A stretch of DNA of 21,248 nucleotides, taken from the NCBI GenBank assembly GCA_018262875.1, contig JADFDL010000006.1:1-21248 (forward strand). Reading direction: 5' to 3'. Position 1 is the first letter of the stretch. Every line of letters starts with the position of its first letter. This DNA is from Rhodocyclaceae bacterium. Its GTDB lineage: Bacteria; Pseudomonadota; Gammaproteobacteria; Burkholderiales; Rhodocyclaceae. Below are positions 1 through 8,360 of the stretch, piece after piece. The position numbers and the translations under genes were made by a program. Below the pieces are notes generated by a model, which was not told the origin of the DNA, made no database searches, and was given only the letters and a program-made list of their open reading frames with translations.

Positions 1-713
1 GCCTGGGCGATCTTGGCGCCGGTCGGGCCCGAGCCGGTGAACATCACTTTGTCGATGCCCGGGTCGCCGGTGAGCCAGGCGCCGACTTCGCCGGTGCCGC
101 TGACGGTGTTCACCACCCCGGCGGGGAGCACTTCGTTGATCAGGCGCACCAGCTCCAGCGTGCCGATCGAGGTGTACTCGGAGGGCTTGAGGACCACGGT
201 GTTGCCGACGCGGATCGAGGGGATGATCTGCCAGATGGCGATCAGGAGCGGCCAGTTCCACGGGGCGACGGCGGCGACCACGCCGAAGGGTTTCCTGTGC
301 ACTTCGTCGCGGCGGGTGTCGTCTTCGAAGGCCAGTTCGACCGGCAGGTCGAGGCTGGCCGGCACCTGGGTCCACACTTCGCAGCCCCACAGCTCGAAGC
401 GCGCGCCCGGCACCTGGTCGGGGCCGAGGCCGCCGAGCGGCTTGCCCTGCTCGCGCGTGACCCAGTCGGCCAGGTAGGGGGCGTTGGCCTTGATGACTTC
501 GGCGACTTTCATCATCAGGGCCTTCCTTTCGGCATCGGGCCGCGCCGCCCAGGCGGGCTGGGCGGCACGCGCCGCGGCGATCGCATCGGCGACCTGCTGT
601 TGGGTGGAAATGGGCACACTGCCCAGGCTCTCGCCGGTGGCCGGATTGAGCGACTCGAAGGTCTTGTCCGAACCGACCGGCTTGCCGTTGAGGGTGTTGA
701 GATAGGTTTTCAT
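1..713 (-). CDS. Aldehyde dehydrogenase, N-terminal 237 residues (runs off the window)
   Basis: The translation is an NAD(P)+-dependent aldehyde dehydrogenase covering the coenzyme-binding domain. Visible motifs are NPATGE (residues 23-28), EQGKP (88-92), PWNWP (149-153, with the oxyanion-hole Asn151), LKPSE (173-177, with the coenzyme-binding Lys) and FTGS (223-226). The catalytic Glu and Cys lie beyond the window edge, so activity cannot be confirmed here. The ATG start has an AGGAG six bases upstream and lies 52 bp after the YCF48-like gene, so it is probably the last or a late gene of the amine-dehydrogenase operon. By position, I infer that it oxidises the aldehyde released by the amine dehydrogenase. 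The exact substrate cannot be read from the sequence. Confidence 0.9.
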   Translation of the reverse strand, partial: MKTYLNTLNGKPVGSDKTFESLNPATGESLGSVPISTQQQVADAIAAARAAQPAWAARPDAERKALMMKVAEVIKANAPYLADWVTREQGKPLGGLGPDQVPGARFELWGCEVWTQVPASLDLPVELAFEDDTRRDEVHRKPFGVVAAVAPWNWPLLIAIWQIIPSIRVGNTVVLKPSEYTSIGTLELVRLINEVLPAGVVNTVSGTGEVGAWLTGDPGIDKVMFTGSGPTGAKIAQ

Positions 714-765
714 GGCTGGCTCCTAGCGTGGGTTGACGTTGACGAACTTGCGGGAACTTACACCT

Positions 766-1725
766 TCAGTTGATGCTGCCGCCGACACCGGCGAGCGTAA
801 ATGTGTGCAGCGCGTCGCCGGCTTCGATCAATGCCGTGTGCGACTGCCTTTCCGGGCGGACCTGGACGGCGAAGGTATGGCCGCCATCCCTGCTGCGAAT
901 GACTGCGCCGCCCAGGCCGGCGACAACGATCTCGCCGCCGTCACGCTGCACGCCTGCGGTCAGCGCCTGTTGCGTGCCGCTCGGCACGTCGATCCAGGTG
1001 CGGCCGCCGTCGCCGGAGCGCAGGACGCGGCCGCGCATGCCCCAGATCAGCACGGAACCGTCGCGCAGTGCCATGCCGCCCCAGATCGAGCCTTTATACG
1101 GCAGCGAAACGGCTTCGAATGAAGCGCCGCCGTCGCCGGAGCGAAAGACGGTGCCGCCTTCGGCGGTGATCCACAACACGCCCTTCGGCCCGGCAAAGAT
1201 GCTGTACAGATGCTGGTCGGCATACTCGCCGCGGCTGATCGCCGTTTTCTTCCAGGTGCGCCCGCCATCTGCCGTAAGCGCGGCAAAGCCGAAGGCGCCC
1301 ACCACCAGGCCGCGCTGCGCGTCGAGAAAATGCACGGCGAACGGCACGACTTCGCGGCCCAGTTCCGCCAGCCGCGTCCACTGCTCGCCGCCGTCCTGCG
1401 ATCCCAGCACGACGCCGCCATGCCCCACCGCCCAGCCCTGCCGCCCCGCGTCGAAAGCCAGGGCGGTCAGCGTGGCGCGGGTGGGGGTGCGCGCCTGGCG
1501 CCAGTTGCGGCCGGCATCGTCCGAGAGCAGCACAGTGCCGAAATCGCCTGCTGCGACGATCCTCTCGCCCGCGTGCGCCGCCGCCATGAGCGGCGCCCGC
1601 GCGGCATGCGGCGCCATGAAGGCTTCCGTGGCCGGCGCCGCGGCCGCCTGCGGCCACGCCGTGCCGGGCGCGGCGAGGAAAGTCAGGCTGCAGGAGACGG
1701 CGAGGATTGCGCGCAGCTTGCTCAC
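766..1725 (-). CDS. YCF48/BNR-repeat beta-propeller protein, exported
   Basis: This is a 319-residue protein starting with a hydrophobic signal peptide (about residues 1-26, ending AWPQA). It carries six Asp-box motifs of the S-x-D-x-G-x-x-W/F type at residues 68-75, 109-116, 151-158, 196-203, 237-244 and 278-285, spaced about 41 residues apart, which indicates a six- to seven-bladed propeller. The fold is shared with the photosystem II assembly factor Ycf48/HCF136, but nothing else here is photosynthetic. I chose the GTG start at 1725 because GGAGG lies five bases upstream, the signal peptide begins there, and GTGA overlaps the stop of the TerB-like gene. A longer reading would run back through that gene. 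By context it is probably a periplasmic partner or assembly factor for the RND/DUF1302 system. Confidence 0.88.
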   Translation of the reverse strand: MSKLRAILAVSCSLTFLAAPGTAWPQAAAAPATEAFMAPHAARAPLMAAAHAGERIVAAGDFGTVLLSDDAGRNWRQARTPTRATLTALAFDAGRQGWAVGHGGVVLGSQDGGEQWTRLAELGREVVPFAVHFLDAQRGLVVGAFGFAALTADGGRTWKKTAISRGEYADQHLYSIFAGPKGVLWITAEGGTVFRSGDGGASFEAVSLPYKGSIWGGMALRDGSVLIWGMRGRVLRSGDGGRTWIDVPSGTQQALTAGVQRDGGEIVVAGLGGAVIRSRDGGHTFAVQVRPERQSHTALIEAGDALHTFTLAGVGGSIN

Positions 1726-2216
1726 GATGCCTCCGTTCCGCGCGCAGCGGAATTCGCGCGGGCGAAAGCCCGCTCGCGTGCCGCATCGACGGCCTGCGGT
1801 GAAAGATCGAGGGCCATGGACAAGCGCCCCATCAGCTCGTCCTCGAAACGCGCCAGATTGCCGTCGGCATAGACCACCTGCCAGAGCATTTCCAGCACGG
1901 CCTCGCGTTCCTGTTCGCCAAAGCATTCGCGCACGGCCTGGGTGAACACCCAGTCATCCAGGGCCGCGGCGAACTCGCCTTCGGCAATTTGCAGCAATTG
2001 GGCGGTTTCTGCCGGCGGCAGCCGGAAGTGTTCGCGGACCAGGCGCTTGACGACGGCGCGCTCCTCCTCGCGGATGCTGCCGTCGACCTGCGCCGCTTCC
2101 AGCAGGAGCGCCGCCACGGCCAGATCGGCGCGCGGAAAGGGCAGCAAGGTGGGGGGCGTCCCGGGTGCGGCACGCAGTTTCTCGAGCAGGCTTTTCAGTG
2201 GCATGGGTACGCTCAA
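1722..2216 (-). CDS. TerB-like domain protein
   Basis: This is a soluble, helical, acidic 164-residue protein with the TerB-family pattern. Two similar helical segments each carry an acidic turn: VDGSIREEE at residues 44-52 and ADGNLARFEDE at 117-127. There is no signal peptide or membrane segment, so a cytoplasmic location is likely. TerB-like domains occur in tellurite-resistance proteins and in many proteins of unknown role. The reading used here starts at a TTG whose TTGA overlaps the stop of the RND gene. An in-frame ATG at 2204 (MPLKSLLEKL) is an alternative start with no better ribosome binding site. It overlaps the next gene by 4 bp, so it is probably translationally coupled on both sides. 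Its function is unknown. Confidence 0.8.
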   Translation of the reverse strand: MSVPMPLKSLLEKLRAAPGTPPTLLPFPRADLAVAALLLEAAQVDGSIREEERAVVKRLVREHFRLPPAETAQLLQIAEGEFAAALDDWVFTQAVRECFGEQEREAVLEMLWQVVYADGNLARFEDELMGRLSMALDLSPQAVDAARERAFARANSAARGTEAS

Positions 2217-4573
2217 TGGGCCATGAAGGGGGCGCGCACCGGGCGCCGGCGCGGGATCAGCACGTCGATCGTCACCGCCAGCGCGGGCAGCAGAGTGATC
2301 GCCATCAGCATGTTCACCATGAACATGAAGGTCAGGAGCAGGCCCATGTCGGCCTGGAACTTGAGCGCCGAGAATGACCAGGTGGCCACGCCGATCGACA
2401 GCGTGACGGCGGTAAAGAACGTGGCAATGCCGGACTCCATGAGCGATTGCCTGAAGGCCGTGGCAATGTCGGCGCCCTGCGCCAGGTACAACTGAAGCCG
2501 GTTATAGATGTAGTAGGCGTAGTCGACGCCGATGCCGACGGCCAGCACCATCACCGGCAGCGTGGCCACGGTCAGGCCGATGTCGAGTTCCTTCATGAAC
2601 CAGTAGCCGAGGAAGGTCGCCAGCGTCAGCGGCAGGCAGCAGGCCACCATGGCGCGCCAGTCGCGGTAGGTCAGCAGCACCAGCGCGATGATGGTGGCGT
2701 AGACGTAGAGCATCATCGGCAGTTCGGTGGTCTCCAGCACCTCGTTGGTGGCCGCCTGCACGCCGGCATTGCCGCTGGCCAGGCGCACCGACACGCCCTC
2801 GAATGTCTCGCGCTCGCGGAACGCGCGCACGGCGGCGATGACGCCCTTGATGGTGGTGGCCTTCTGGTCGGTCAGATAGATATTGACCGGCAACACCGTG
2901 CAGCCGGGATTGAACAGGCCGGTGCCCTCGGGAATCAGGCCGACGGAATTGGCCAGCGAACGCTCATCCAGCGCCAGGGCGGTCCACTTCGGATACCCCT
3001 CATTGGTGCCGGCATAGGCCTGCTTGGCCAGTTGCGCAACCGAAGCGACCGAGAGGACGCCCGGCACATTCGACATCTGCCAGGCAAACTGATCGATGTA
3101 CGCCATCGCGTCGGTCCGGTAGCAGCCATCCTTGGGCGTCTCGAAGACGACCGTGAGGACGTCCAGGCCGAGGTCGAAGCGCTCGACGATCGCCGCCGCA
3201 TCCCGGTTGTAGCGGGAATCCGCATGCAACTCCGGCGCACCCGGCTTCAGGTGGCCGACGTGCCGGCTCTGGCTCTGCTGGTAGGCGAAGGCGAACAACA
3301 CCATGCCGACCAGCGTGCCGATAGCGGCATTGCGCGTCGTGGCAATGCGGCCGAAGTAGCTCATGGCGCGCGCACGCGCTTCGCGCCGCTGGTGCGCGCG
3401 CGCCACGTAATCCTCGCCGAACCGGCAATAGGAAGCCGCCACGGGCAGCATGATCAGGTTGGTGACGATCTTGTAGGCAACGCCGATGGACGCGGTGATG
3501 CCCAGCTCGCGGATCATCGGGATCGGGATCAGGGTCAGCGTGGCGAAGCCGACGAAGGCGGTCACCAGCGCCATGGTGCCGGGGATGAACAGCCCGCTGA
3601 AGCTGCGCCGGGCCGCCGTGACGGCATCGTTGCCGGCGCAGATTTCCTTGGAAATGTAATTGATCTGCTGCACGCCGTGAGAGACGCCGATGGCGAAGAC
3701 AAGGAAAGGCACCAGAACGGCGAGCGGATCGAGCCCGTAGCCGAGCAGCCGCAGCGTGCCGAACTGCCAGATCAGGGACACCAGCGAGCAACCCAGCGGC
3801 AGCACGGTCAGCACCAGCGAGCGCGAGTAATAGAACACGGCGGCGGCGGTGAGCAGGAAGGCCAGCGCGAAGAACTGCACCACGCTCCTGGCGCCGTCGG
3901 CGATGTCGCCGATCTGCTTGGCGAAGCCGATGATCTGGATCTCGAATTGGGCATCTTCGTGGCGGGCGCGGACGTCCTGCTCCAGCCGCCTGGCGAAATC
4001 GAGGTAATCGAGTTTTTCGCCGCTCTTCAGATCGTGTTCGAGGAGATCGGCCACGACCATGGCGCCGCTGCTGTCCTTGGCGACCAGGCTGCCCATGTAG
4101 CCGCCGACCAGGGCGTTGTAGCGGATGCGCGCAATCTTCTCCGGCGTGAGCTGGTCGGGCGTAGTGTCGCCGCCGATCACGTCCTCGGCGCGAAAACCCT
4201 CTTCCGTGACTTCGAGCACCCGCGTGGTGGGGGTCCATAGCGACGAGACGGTACGCCGGTCGACGCCGGCGAGGAACATCACGGACTGCGTGACCTCGTA
4301 CAGGCGCTGCAGGCCCTCGGCGGTCCATATCTCGCCCTGGCGCGGATGCACCACGACGATGATGCGGTTGGCGCCGAACACCTCGTCGCGGTACTGGTTG
4401 AAGGTCTGGATGAATTCGTGGCCCTGCGGCAACTGCTTGTCGAAGCCGGCATCCATTTTCAACTGGACGGCGAACGCCGCCATCAGCAGGGTGAAGGCGA
4501 GCAGCGCGCCAAGCGCCAGGGCGCGTCGCCTGAAGAACAGGTCTTCAAGCCGTTGAACCAGGGGTGCGATCAT
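2213..4573 (-). CDS. RND superfamily (MMPL/HAE3-type) transporter
   Basis: This 786-residue inner-membrane transporter is made of two RND repeats. Each has one TM helix, a large periplasmic domain and a five-helix bundle. TM1 is about residues 18-36, the first bundle about 232-380, TM7 about 413-431, and the second bundle lies in the C-terminal third. The second half carries GIGVDYAYY (680-688) with the conserved TM4-type Asp684. The equivalent site in the first half reads AIGVSHG (294-300). The length and this asymmetry fit the hydrophobe-exporter (HAE3/MMPL) branch rather than AcrB-like tripartite pumps, and there is no membrane-fusion protein beside it. It sits between DUF1302 and TerB/YCF48 genes. 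A role in moving a hydrophobic molecule across the envelope is inferred; its direction is unknown. Confidence 0.92.
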   Translation of the reverse strand: MIAPLVQRLEDLFFRRRALALGALLAFTLLMAAFAVQLKMDAGFDKQLPQGHEFIQTFNQYRDEVFGANRIIVVVHPRQGEIWTAEGLQRLYEVTQSVMFLAGVDRRTVSSLWTPTTRVLEVTEEGFRAEDVIGGDTTPDQLTPEKIARIRYNALVGGYMGSLVAKDSSGAMVVADLLEHDLKSGEKLDYLDFARRLEQDVRARHEDAQFEIQIIGFAKQIGDIADGARSVVQFFALAFLLTAAAVFYYSRSLVLTVLPLGCSLVSLIWQFGTLRLLGYGLDPLAVLVPFLVFAIGVSHGVQQINYISKEICAGNDAVTAARRSFSGLFIPGTMALVTAFVGFATLTLIPIPMIRELGITASIGVAYKIVTNLIMLPVAASYCRFGEDYVARAHQRREARARAMSYFGRIATTRNAAIGTLVGMVLFAFAYQQSQSRHVGHLKPGAPELHADSRYNRDAAAIVERFDLGLDVLTVVFETPKDGCYRTDAMAYIDQFAWQMSNVPGVLSVASVAQLAKQAYAGTNEGYPKWTALALDERSLANSVGLIPEGTGLFNPGCTVLPVNIYLTDQKATTIKGVIAAVRAFRERETFEGVSVRLASGNAGVQAATNEVLETTELPMMLYVYATIIALVLLTYRDWRAMVACCLPLTLATFLGYWFMKELDIGLTVATLPVMVLAVGIGVDYAYYIYNRLQLYLAQGADIATAFRQSLMESGIATFFTAVTLSIGVATWSFSALKFQADMGLLLTFMFMVNMLMAITLLPALAVTIDVLIPRRRPVRAPFMAH

Positions 4574-4663
4574 CTTGATGCGATACCGGAAGGAAGGCGC
4601 GGGAGGCGCCCGGGGCGGTCAGCCGCCCCGGGGCTTCGAGTCGATCGTGCGCAGCGAGCTTGC
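4574..4663 (-). other. 90-bp gap between DUF1302 and RND genes with a GC-rich hairpin
   Basis: A perfect 10-bp inverted repeat lies at 4609-4618 (CCCGGGGCGG) and 4623-4632 (CCGCCCCGGG) around a 4-nt loop. In the direction of transcription it follows the DUF1302 stop by about 30 bp and is not followed by a T-run, so it is not a classical intrinsic terminator. It could stabilise the upstream mRNA, attenuate read-through, or be a REP-like element. I see no promoter of good quality and no open frame. The RND start has only a weak ribosome binding site. Confidence 0.6.
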
Positions 4664-6499
4664 TCAGAAGGTGTAAGAAACGCTCCCGAAGGCGAAATCG
4701 CGGTCGCGCATGAGGTTGTTGTTGCCGCCGCCCCAGAAGCGCGTCACGCCGAGATTGGCCTTCCATTTGCTGTCGCGGTCGAAATTGAGGGAGAACGCCG
4801 CCGACTTTCGTCCTTCGACGAAAGGCAGGGCATTCGGCGTGGTGCCGTTTACATCATGGGCGAAGTCGAGCTGGGGCGCCATGTTCCAGCCGCTGCCGAA
4901 AAGGTTCGGATAGGTCAGGCCCATCGACAGGACATAGCCCCAGGAGGTCTTGTTCGGAATCTCGTAGTTCGACAGCAGGTAGGGCACCTGGCCGGAACGG
5001 TCGAGTCCGGGATAGTAGGCGATCGCCGCTTCGCCCAGGACATAGCCTTCCGCGGCGCCGAGCCCGCTCATGATGGCGCCGAGGGGGCTGGAAGGCGCAA
5101 TCAGATAGAAGCCCGTCAGGTGCGCCTGCCATTTCCGCTCGGTGGTGAAGCCGCGCGCCACCTTGCCGGCATACTCGAACACCGAATACTTGCCGGCCGC
5201 CGGCACGGTCGGGTCGATGGCAACGCTGTCCTTCGGCCGGTAGGAGAGCTCCGCGCCGACCGCTACCGGGCCGATGTTGGTATTCATCGATATGCCGAAG
5301 AGATTGCGCTTCTCGCCATAGTCTTCGAAATAGGTAACGCCGAGGAGGTTGCTCGGGCTGCCGGCATTCCTGAAACCGATGAAGGGAATCTTGTCGTGAT
5401 AGCGGATGTAGTAGAAGCCGAAATCGCTGCTCAGGGCGTCCGACTTGTAGCGGAAGGCTGCGCCGAACTGGCCGCCCTTCGGATCGCGCACGCCGTCGCG
5501 GTAGGCGACGCTGCCGGTGCCGACGGCGCCATAGGCCGGATTCAACAGCGGATCGGCCAACTGGGCGGCGGTCAGGCCATGCGGCCCGCCCGGGTCGCCG
5601 ACGGTGCCGGCGGGAAAGGGCGATCCCGGCAGGCCGAAGTTGTTGGCGATCGAAGTCGGCACATAGGCATTGTCAGCGCTCTTGCCGAGCACGTCGGCCG
5701 GCGAGAAGAAGGTGCCGACGGCGGGGAACTGGAAGGCATTCCACTTCCACTGGTAATAGCCTTCGAAGCTGAGGTTGTCGGTCACCGAGGCATTCAGCGA
5801 AATCATCGGCGCCGGCCGGAAGACCTCCTTCAACTGGGTGCCGGGAACGCTGAAGCGCTGCAGATCGATGGCGTTGGTGATGTTAACGCCGCCGTAGATG
5901 AAGACGTCCTCGCCCCAACTGATGACCTGGTTGCCGATCTTGACCTTGGCCGGCCGGTCGCCGATGTGGAACTCCTTGGCGATCCAGGCGTCGAGCCAGG
6001 TCCAGTTCTTGACCGCGATATCCTCGGCGGCATTGGAGAGCGGCGTGCGCCGGGTGTCGTCGGCCTTGAAGTCCTTCATCCAGGACGCGCGCAGCAGCGC
6101 GGTAAGCCCGGCCGGCGCCTTCAGGTAGAGCTCGTGGGTGCCTTTCAGCGCCACCGAGACGACGTCGCCTTTTTTGTAGTTGAGGTTGCCGTTGTCCGAC
6201 TGCAGATAGTTGAAGTCGGGCGGCGAATTGACGCCGCCGCCCGGCCCGTACATTTTTTCGCCCAGTGTCCCGGAAACCGCAGTGCAGCCGCCGTTGTCGT
6301 TGCCGATCACGCTGCAATGGGTCGATTCCAGCCGCTGCCGGAAACCGAGGGAAATAGTTGAGTCGAAGCTGCCCGACACCGATTCGCCCTCGAATTTGAA
6401 TGCCGCCGCCGGCTGGCTGGCGAGCAGGCCCAGCCCGCCCAGCGCGACGGCCAGAACTGTCTTGCGACCGGTTCCGATGCCATGTTGGTTCTTTTTCAT
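4664..6499 (-). CDS. DUF1302 family outer-membrane protein
   Basis: The protein has 611 residues. A signal peptide (about 1-33, ending QPAAA) is followed by long stretches of alternating polar and aromatic residues typical of beta-barrel strands, and the chain ends in Tyr-Thr-Phe, the terminal aromatic expected of an outer-membrane barrel. These features and the Gly/Asn-rich loops match the DUF1302 family. The ATG at 6499 is chosen because GAGGAGG ends five bases upstream; a GTG two codons earlier overlaps that site. It lies 26 bp after the DUF1329 gene. DUF1302 and DUF1329 proteins are commonly adjacent in catabolic clusters for hydrophobic compounds, so an outer-membrane uptake or export channel is a reasonable inference, not a demonstrated role. 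Confidence 0.9.
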   Translation of the reverse strand: MKKNQHGIGTGRKTVLAVALGGLGLLASQPAAAFKFEGESVSGSFDSTISLGFRQRLESTHCSVIGNDNGGCTAVSGTLGEKMYGPGGGVNSPPDFNYLQSDNGNLNYKKGDVVSVALKGTHELYLKAPAGLTALLRASWMKDFKADDTRRTPLSNAAEDIAVKNWTWLDAWIAKEFHIGDRPAKVKIGNQVISWGEDVFIYGGVNITNAIDLQRFSVPGTQLKEVFRPAPMISLNASVTDNLSFEGYYQWKWNAFQFPAVGTFFSPADVLGKSADNAYVPTSIANNFGLPGSPFPAGTVGDPGGPHGLTAAQLADPLLNPAYGAVGTGSVAYRDGVRDPKGGQFGAAFRYKSDALSSDFGFYYIRYHDKIPFIGFRNAGSPSNLLGVTYFEDYGEKRNLFGISMNTNIGPVAVGAELSYRPKDSVAIDPTVPAAGKYSVFEYAGKVARGFTTERKWQAHLTGFYLIAPSSPLGAIMSGLGAAEGYVLGEAAIAYYPGLDRSGQVPYLLSNYEIPNKTSWGYVLSMGLTYPNLFGSGWNMAPQLDFAHDVNGTTPNALPFVEGRKSAAFSLNFDRDSKWKANLGVTRFWGGGNNNLMRDRDFAFGSVSYTF

Positions 6500-6525
6500 A
6501 TTCACCTCCTCAGGTATCGTCGTGT

Positions 6526-7890
6526 TCAGCGATCGCCGACGCGGCGCAGTTCATCCGGGTTGAAGCGGCTCTTCTCGATGCGCCCCTCGCGGCCGGCCAG
6601 CCAGTCGGTTTCCGGGCGCTCCTGCGTCGAGTTCTCGGCAATGTAGCGGCCGACGTTGAGGTCGTAGCCCATGTTTTCCTGGGCGACGCAGGCGGGGATT
6701 TCCGGCGCGACGATGAGGCTCGATTCCTGCACGCGCCAGACCTTGCCCTGGGCGTCGTAGTTGTCGACGACCATGATGCCCCAGCTATCCTCGTCGAGAT
6801 AGAACACCCGCTTCGGGAAGATGTGGCGCATGCCCGCCTTCAGCGTCGCCTCCACTTTCCAGACGCGGTGCAGCTCGTAGCGAACCAGGTCGCGGTTGAC
6901 GTAGTCCGGGCCGTAAATGTCCTTGTACTTGCGGCCCTTGTCGACCCACTTCCAGCTGTTGTAGGGAATGTACAGCTCCTGCTTGCCGACCAGCTTCCAG
7001 TCGTAGCGGTCCATGGCGCCGGCGTACATCGGATACTGGTCCACGGTCTCCAGGTTTTCGTAGCCCGGCACCGGATTGTCGTAGGCGAAGGTCGGCGCGC
7101 GGCGCACGCGGCGCTGGCCCGGGAAGTAGAGCCAGGCTTCGCTCGCTGCGTTCATCGACCAGTGGGCGAGGATCATCTCGCCGGTGCGCGCCGCCGGGGA
7201 CACCACGGCGTTGAGCAGTTTCATCTCGACGCCGTCGACCTCTTCCACGCCTTTGTTGTTGCGGTTGTGGAAGGGAACCGTCACCCACTGATCCTGCATC
7301 AGCGGCGTGGAATCGCCGCTCTTGCTGGAAAAGAGCGTCGCGTAATACTCGACGCGGCCCTCACCCTGGTAGCGCAGCTTGTGGTTCCACATGGCTTCGG
7401 CGCCGCTCTTGGGAATCGGGAAGATCACCGCCGCGCCGACCGCCTTTTCCAGGCCCCAGCCGTTGGCGGCGAGCTTGGCGTCCTTGGCGTTCGTCCGGGA
7501 GCGCTCGTAGACGAAGTCGGGGAAGCCGCAGGAGCGATGCGTCGGATAGACGTCCATGCGATAGCCCTTCAGCGTCTTGACCAGCGCCAACTGGCCTTCC
7601 GAGAGCTTGTCCTTGTACTTGTCGACGTTGGAGGCGTCGATGGCGTAGAGGGGCTTGTCGTCCTTGAACGGGTCGATGCGCTTTTGCCCCGGCTTCCAGC
7701 CTGCCGGCGGTTTCGTGATGCCGCCGGCCCATTCGGGAATGGAGCCGTCCTTGTTGCCGGCCTTCTCTGCGCCCACCGGCGTCAGTTCCTTGCCGAGGCG
7801 AGCGATCTCCGCGTCGGTCGCGGCGGCGGCAGCCAGCCCCCAGGCGCAGACCAGGCATGCTGCAATTGTCGTTCTTGTAATCGACTTCAT
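6526..7890 (-). CDS. DUF1329 family periplasmic/outer-membrane-associated protein
   Basis: The protein has 454 residues and a clear N-terminal signal peptide (about residues 1-23, Ala-rich cleavage region). The mature part matches the DUF1329 pattern: an early LTPVGAEKAGNKDG-type segment, many Trp and Tyr residues, and the C-terminal NVGRYIAENSTQERPETDWL-like region followed by charged residues. The ATG at 7890 has GGAGG seven bases upstream. It lies 35 bp after the cytochrome c gene and 26 bp before DUF1302, so it is very probably co-transcribed with the amine dehydrogenase genes. The family has no established biochemical function. The fold is thought to resemble LolA/LolB-type lipid-binding beta-sheets, so lipid or hydrophobic ligand binding is a plausible guess. 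Confidence 0.9.
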   Translation of the reverse strand: MKSITRTTIAACLVCAWGLAAAAATDAEIARLGKELTPVGAEKAGNKDGSIPEWAGGITKPPAGWKPGQKRIDPFKDDKPLYAIDASNVDKYKDKLSEGQLALVKTLKGYRMDVYPTHRSCGFPDFVYERSRTNAKDAKLAANGWGLEKAVGAAVIFPIPKSGAEAMWNHKLRYQGEGRVEYYATLFSSKSGDSTPLMQDQWVTVPFHNRNNKGVEEVDGVEMKLLNAVVSPAARTGEMILAHWSMNAASEAWLYFPGQRRVRRAPTFAYDNPVPGYENLETVDQYPMYAGAMDRYDWKLVGKQELYIPYNSWKWVDKGRKYKDIYGPDYVNRDLVRYELHRVWKVEATLKAGMRHIFPKRVFYLDEDSWGIMVVDNYDAQGKVWRVQESSLIVAPEIPACVAQENMGYDLNVGRYIAENSTQERPETDWLAGREGRIEKSRFNPDELRRVGDR

Positions 7891-7925
7891 CCGTGCTCCT
7901 CCTTTTGAATCGTTTTTTCTGATGC

Positions 7926-8360
7926 CTACTGCTCTCGCAGACGGCGCACTTCGTTGGGCGGCAGGGCCCGCTTGCGGGCGGCCGCGACTTCCTGTTGCGT
8001 GATGCGTTGTTCACCCGGCACGCCGTTCAGATCGCCGAGGACATGGCCGGCGAGGACGACGATCTCGTCGTCGGAGAGCGCGGCAAAGGACGGCATGGCG
8101 TCATTGAACTTCTCGCCGCCCGAAACAATCGGGCCCATCATGCCGCTCACCACCAGTTGGGCCAGGTAAGCCCGGCCGGACTCCTTTTTCGCGCGCTCGG
8201 CTAGATTGCCCGCCAGCCGCGGCGCAAAGCCGGGGATGCCCTCGCCCTTCTTGTCGTGGCAGACGGCGCAATGCTGTTCGTACAGCGCTGCGCCGCGCTC
8301 CTGGGCGCAGGCCGCGCTCGCCACGGCCAGGGCGACGCCGAGCGCCAGAGCGTGTCTCAC
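7926..8360 (-). CDS. Monoheme class I cytochrome c, periplasmic
   Basis: The protein has 144 residues with a signal peptide of about 19 residues (ending SAACA), one heme-attachment motif CAVCH at 31-35 and a probable axial Met89 in AMPSF. These are the marks of a small soluble class I cytochrome c. The GTG start overlaps the aauA stop as GTGA, so it is translationally coupled to the small subunit of the amine dehydrogenase. The obvious inferred role is electron acceptor for the TTQ enzyme, passing electrons toward a terminal oxidase or reductase. The well-studied Alcaligenes faecalis enzyme can use azurin; no azurin gene is visible in this window. The C-terminal 30 residues after the heme domain are charged and of unknown use. 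Confidence 0.9.
   Translation of the reverse strand: MRHALALGVALAVASAACAQERGAALYEQHCAVCHDKKGEGIPGFAPRLAGNLAERAKKESGRAYLAQLVVSGMMGPIVSGGEKFNDAMPSFAALSDDEIVVLAGHVLGDLNGVPGEQRITQQEVAAARKRALPPNEVRRLREQ

Noticed and set aside
2447..4240. 597-residue plus-strand open frame opposite the RND transporter
   Set aside because: It is His/Gln/Asp/Gly-rich and without domain features, and the minus strand encodes a clear RND protein across the whole span.
4346..6361. 671-residue plus-strand open frame opposite DUF1302
   Set aside because: Low-complexity Ala/Gly/Arg/Val composition typical of an antisense shadow. The minus-strand protein has a signal peptide and beta-barrel ending.
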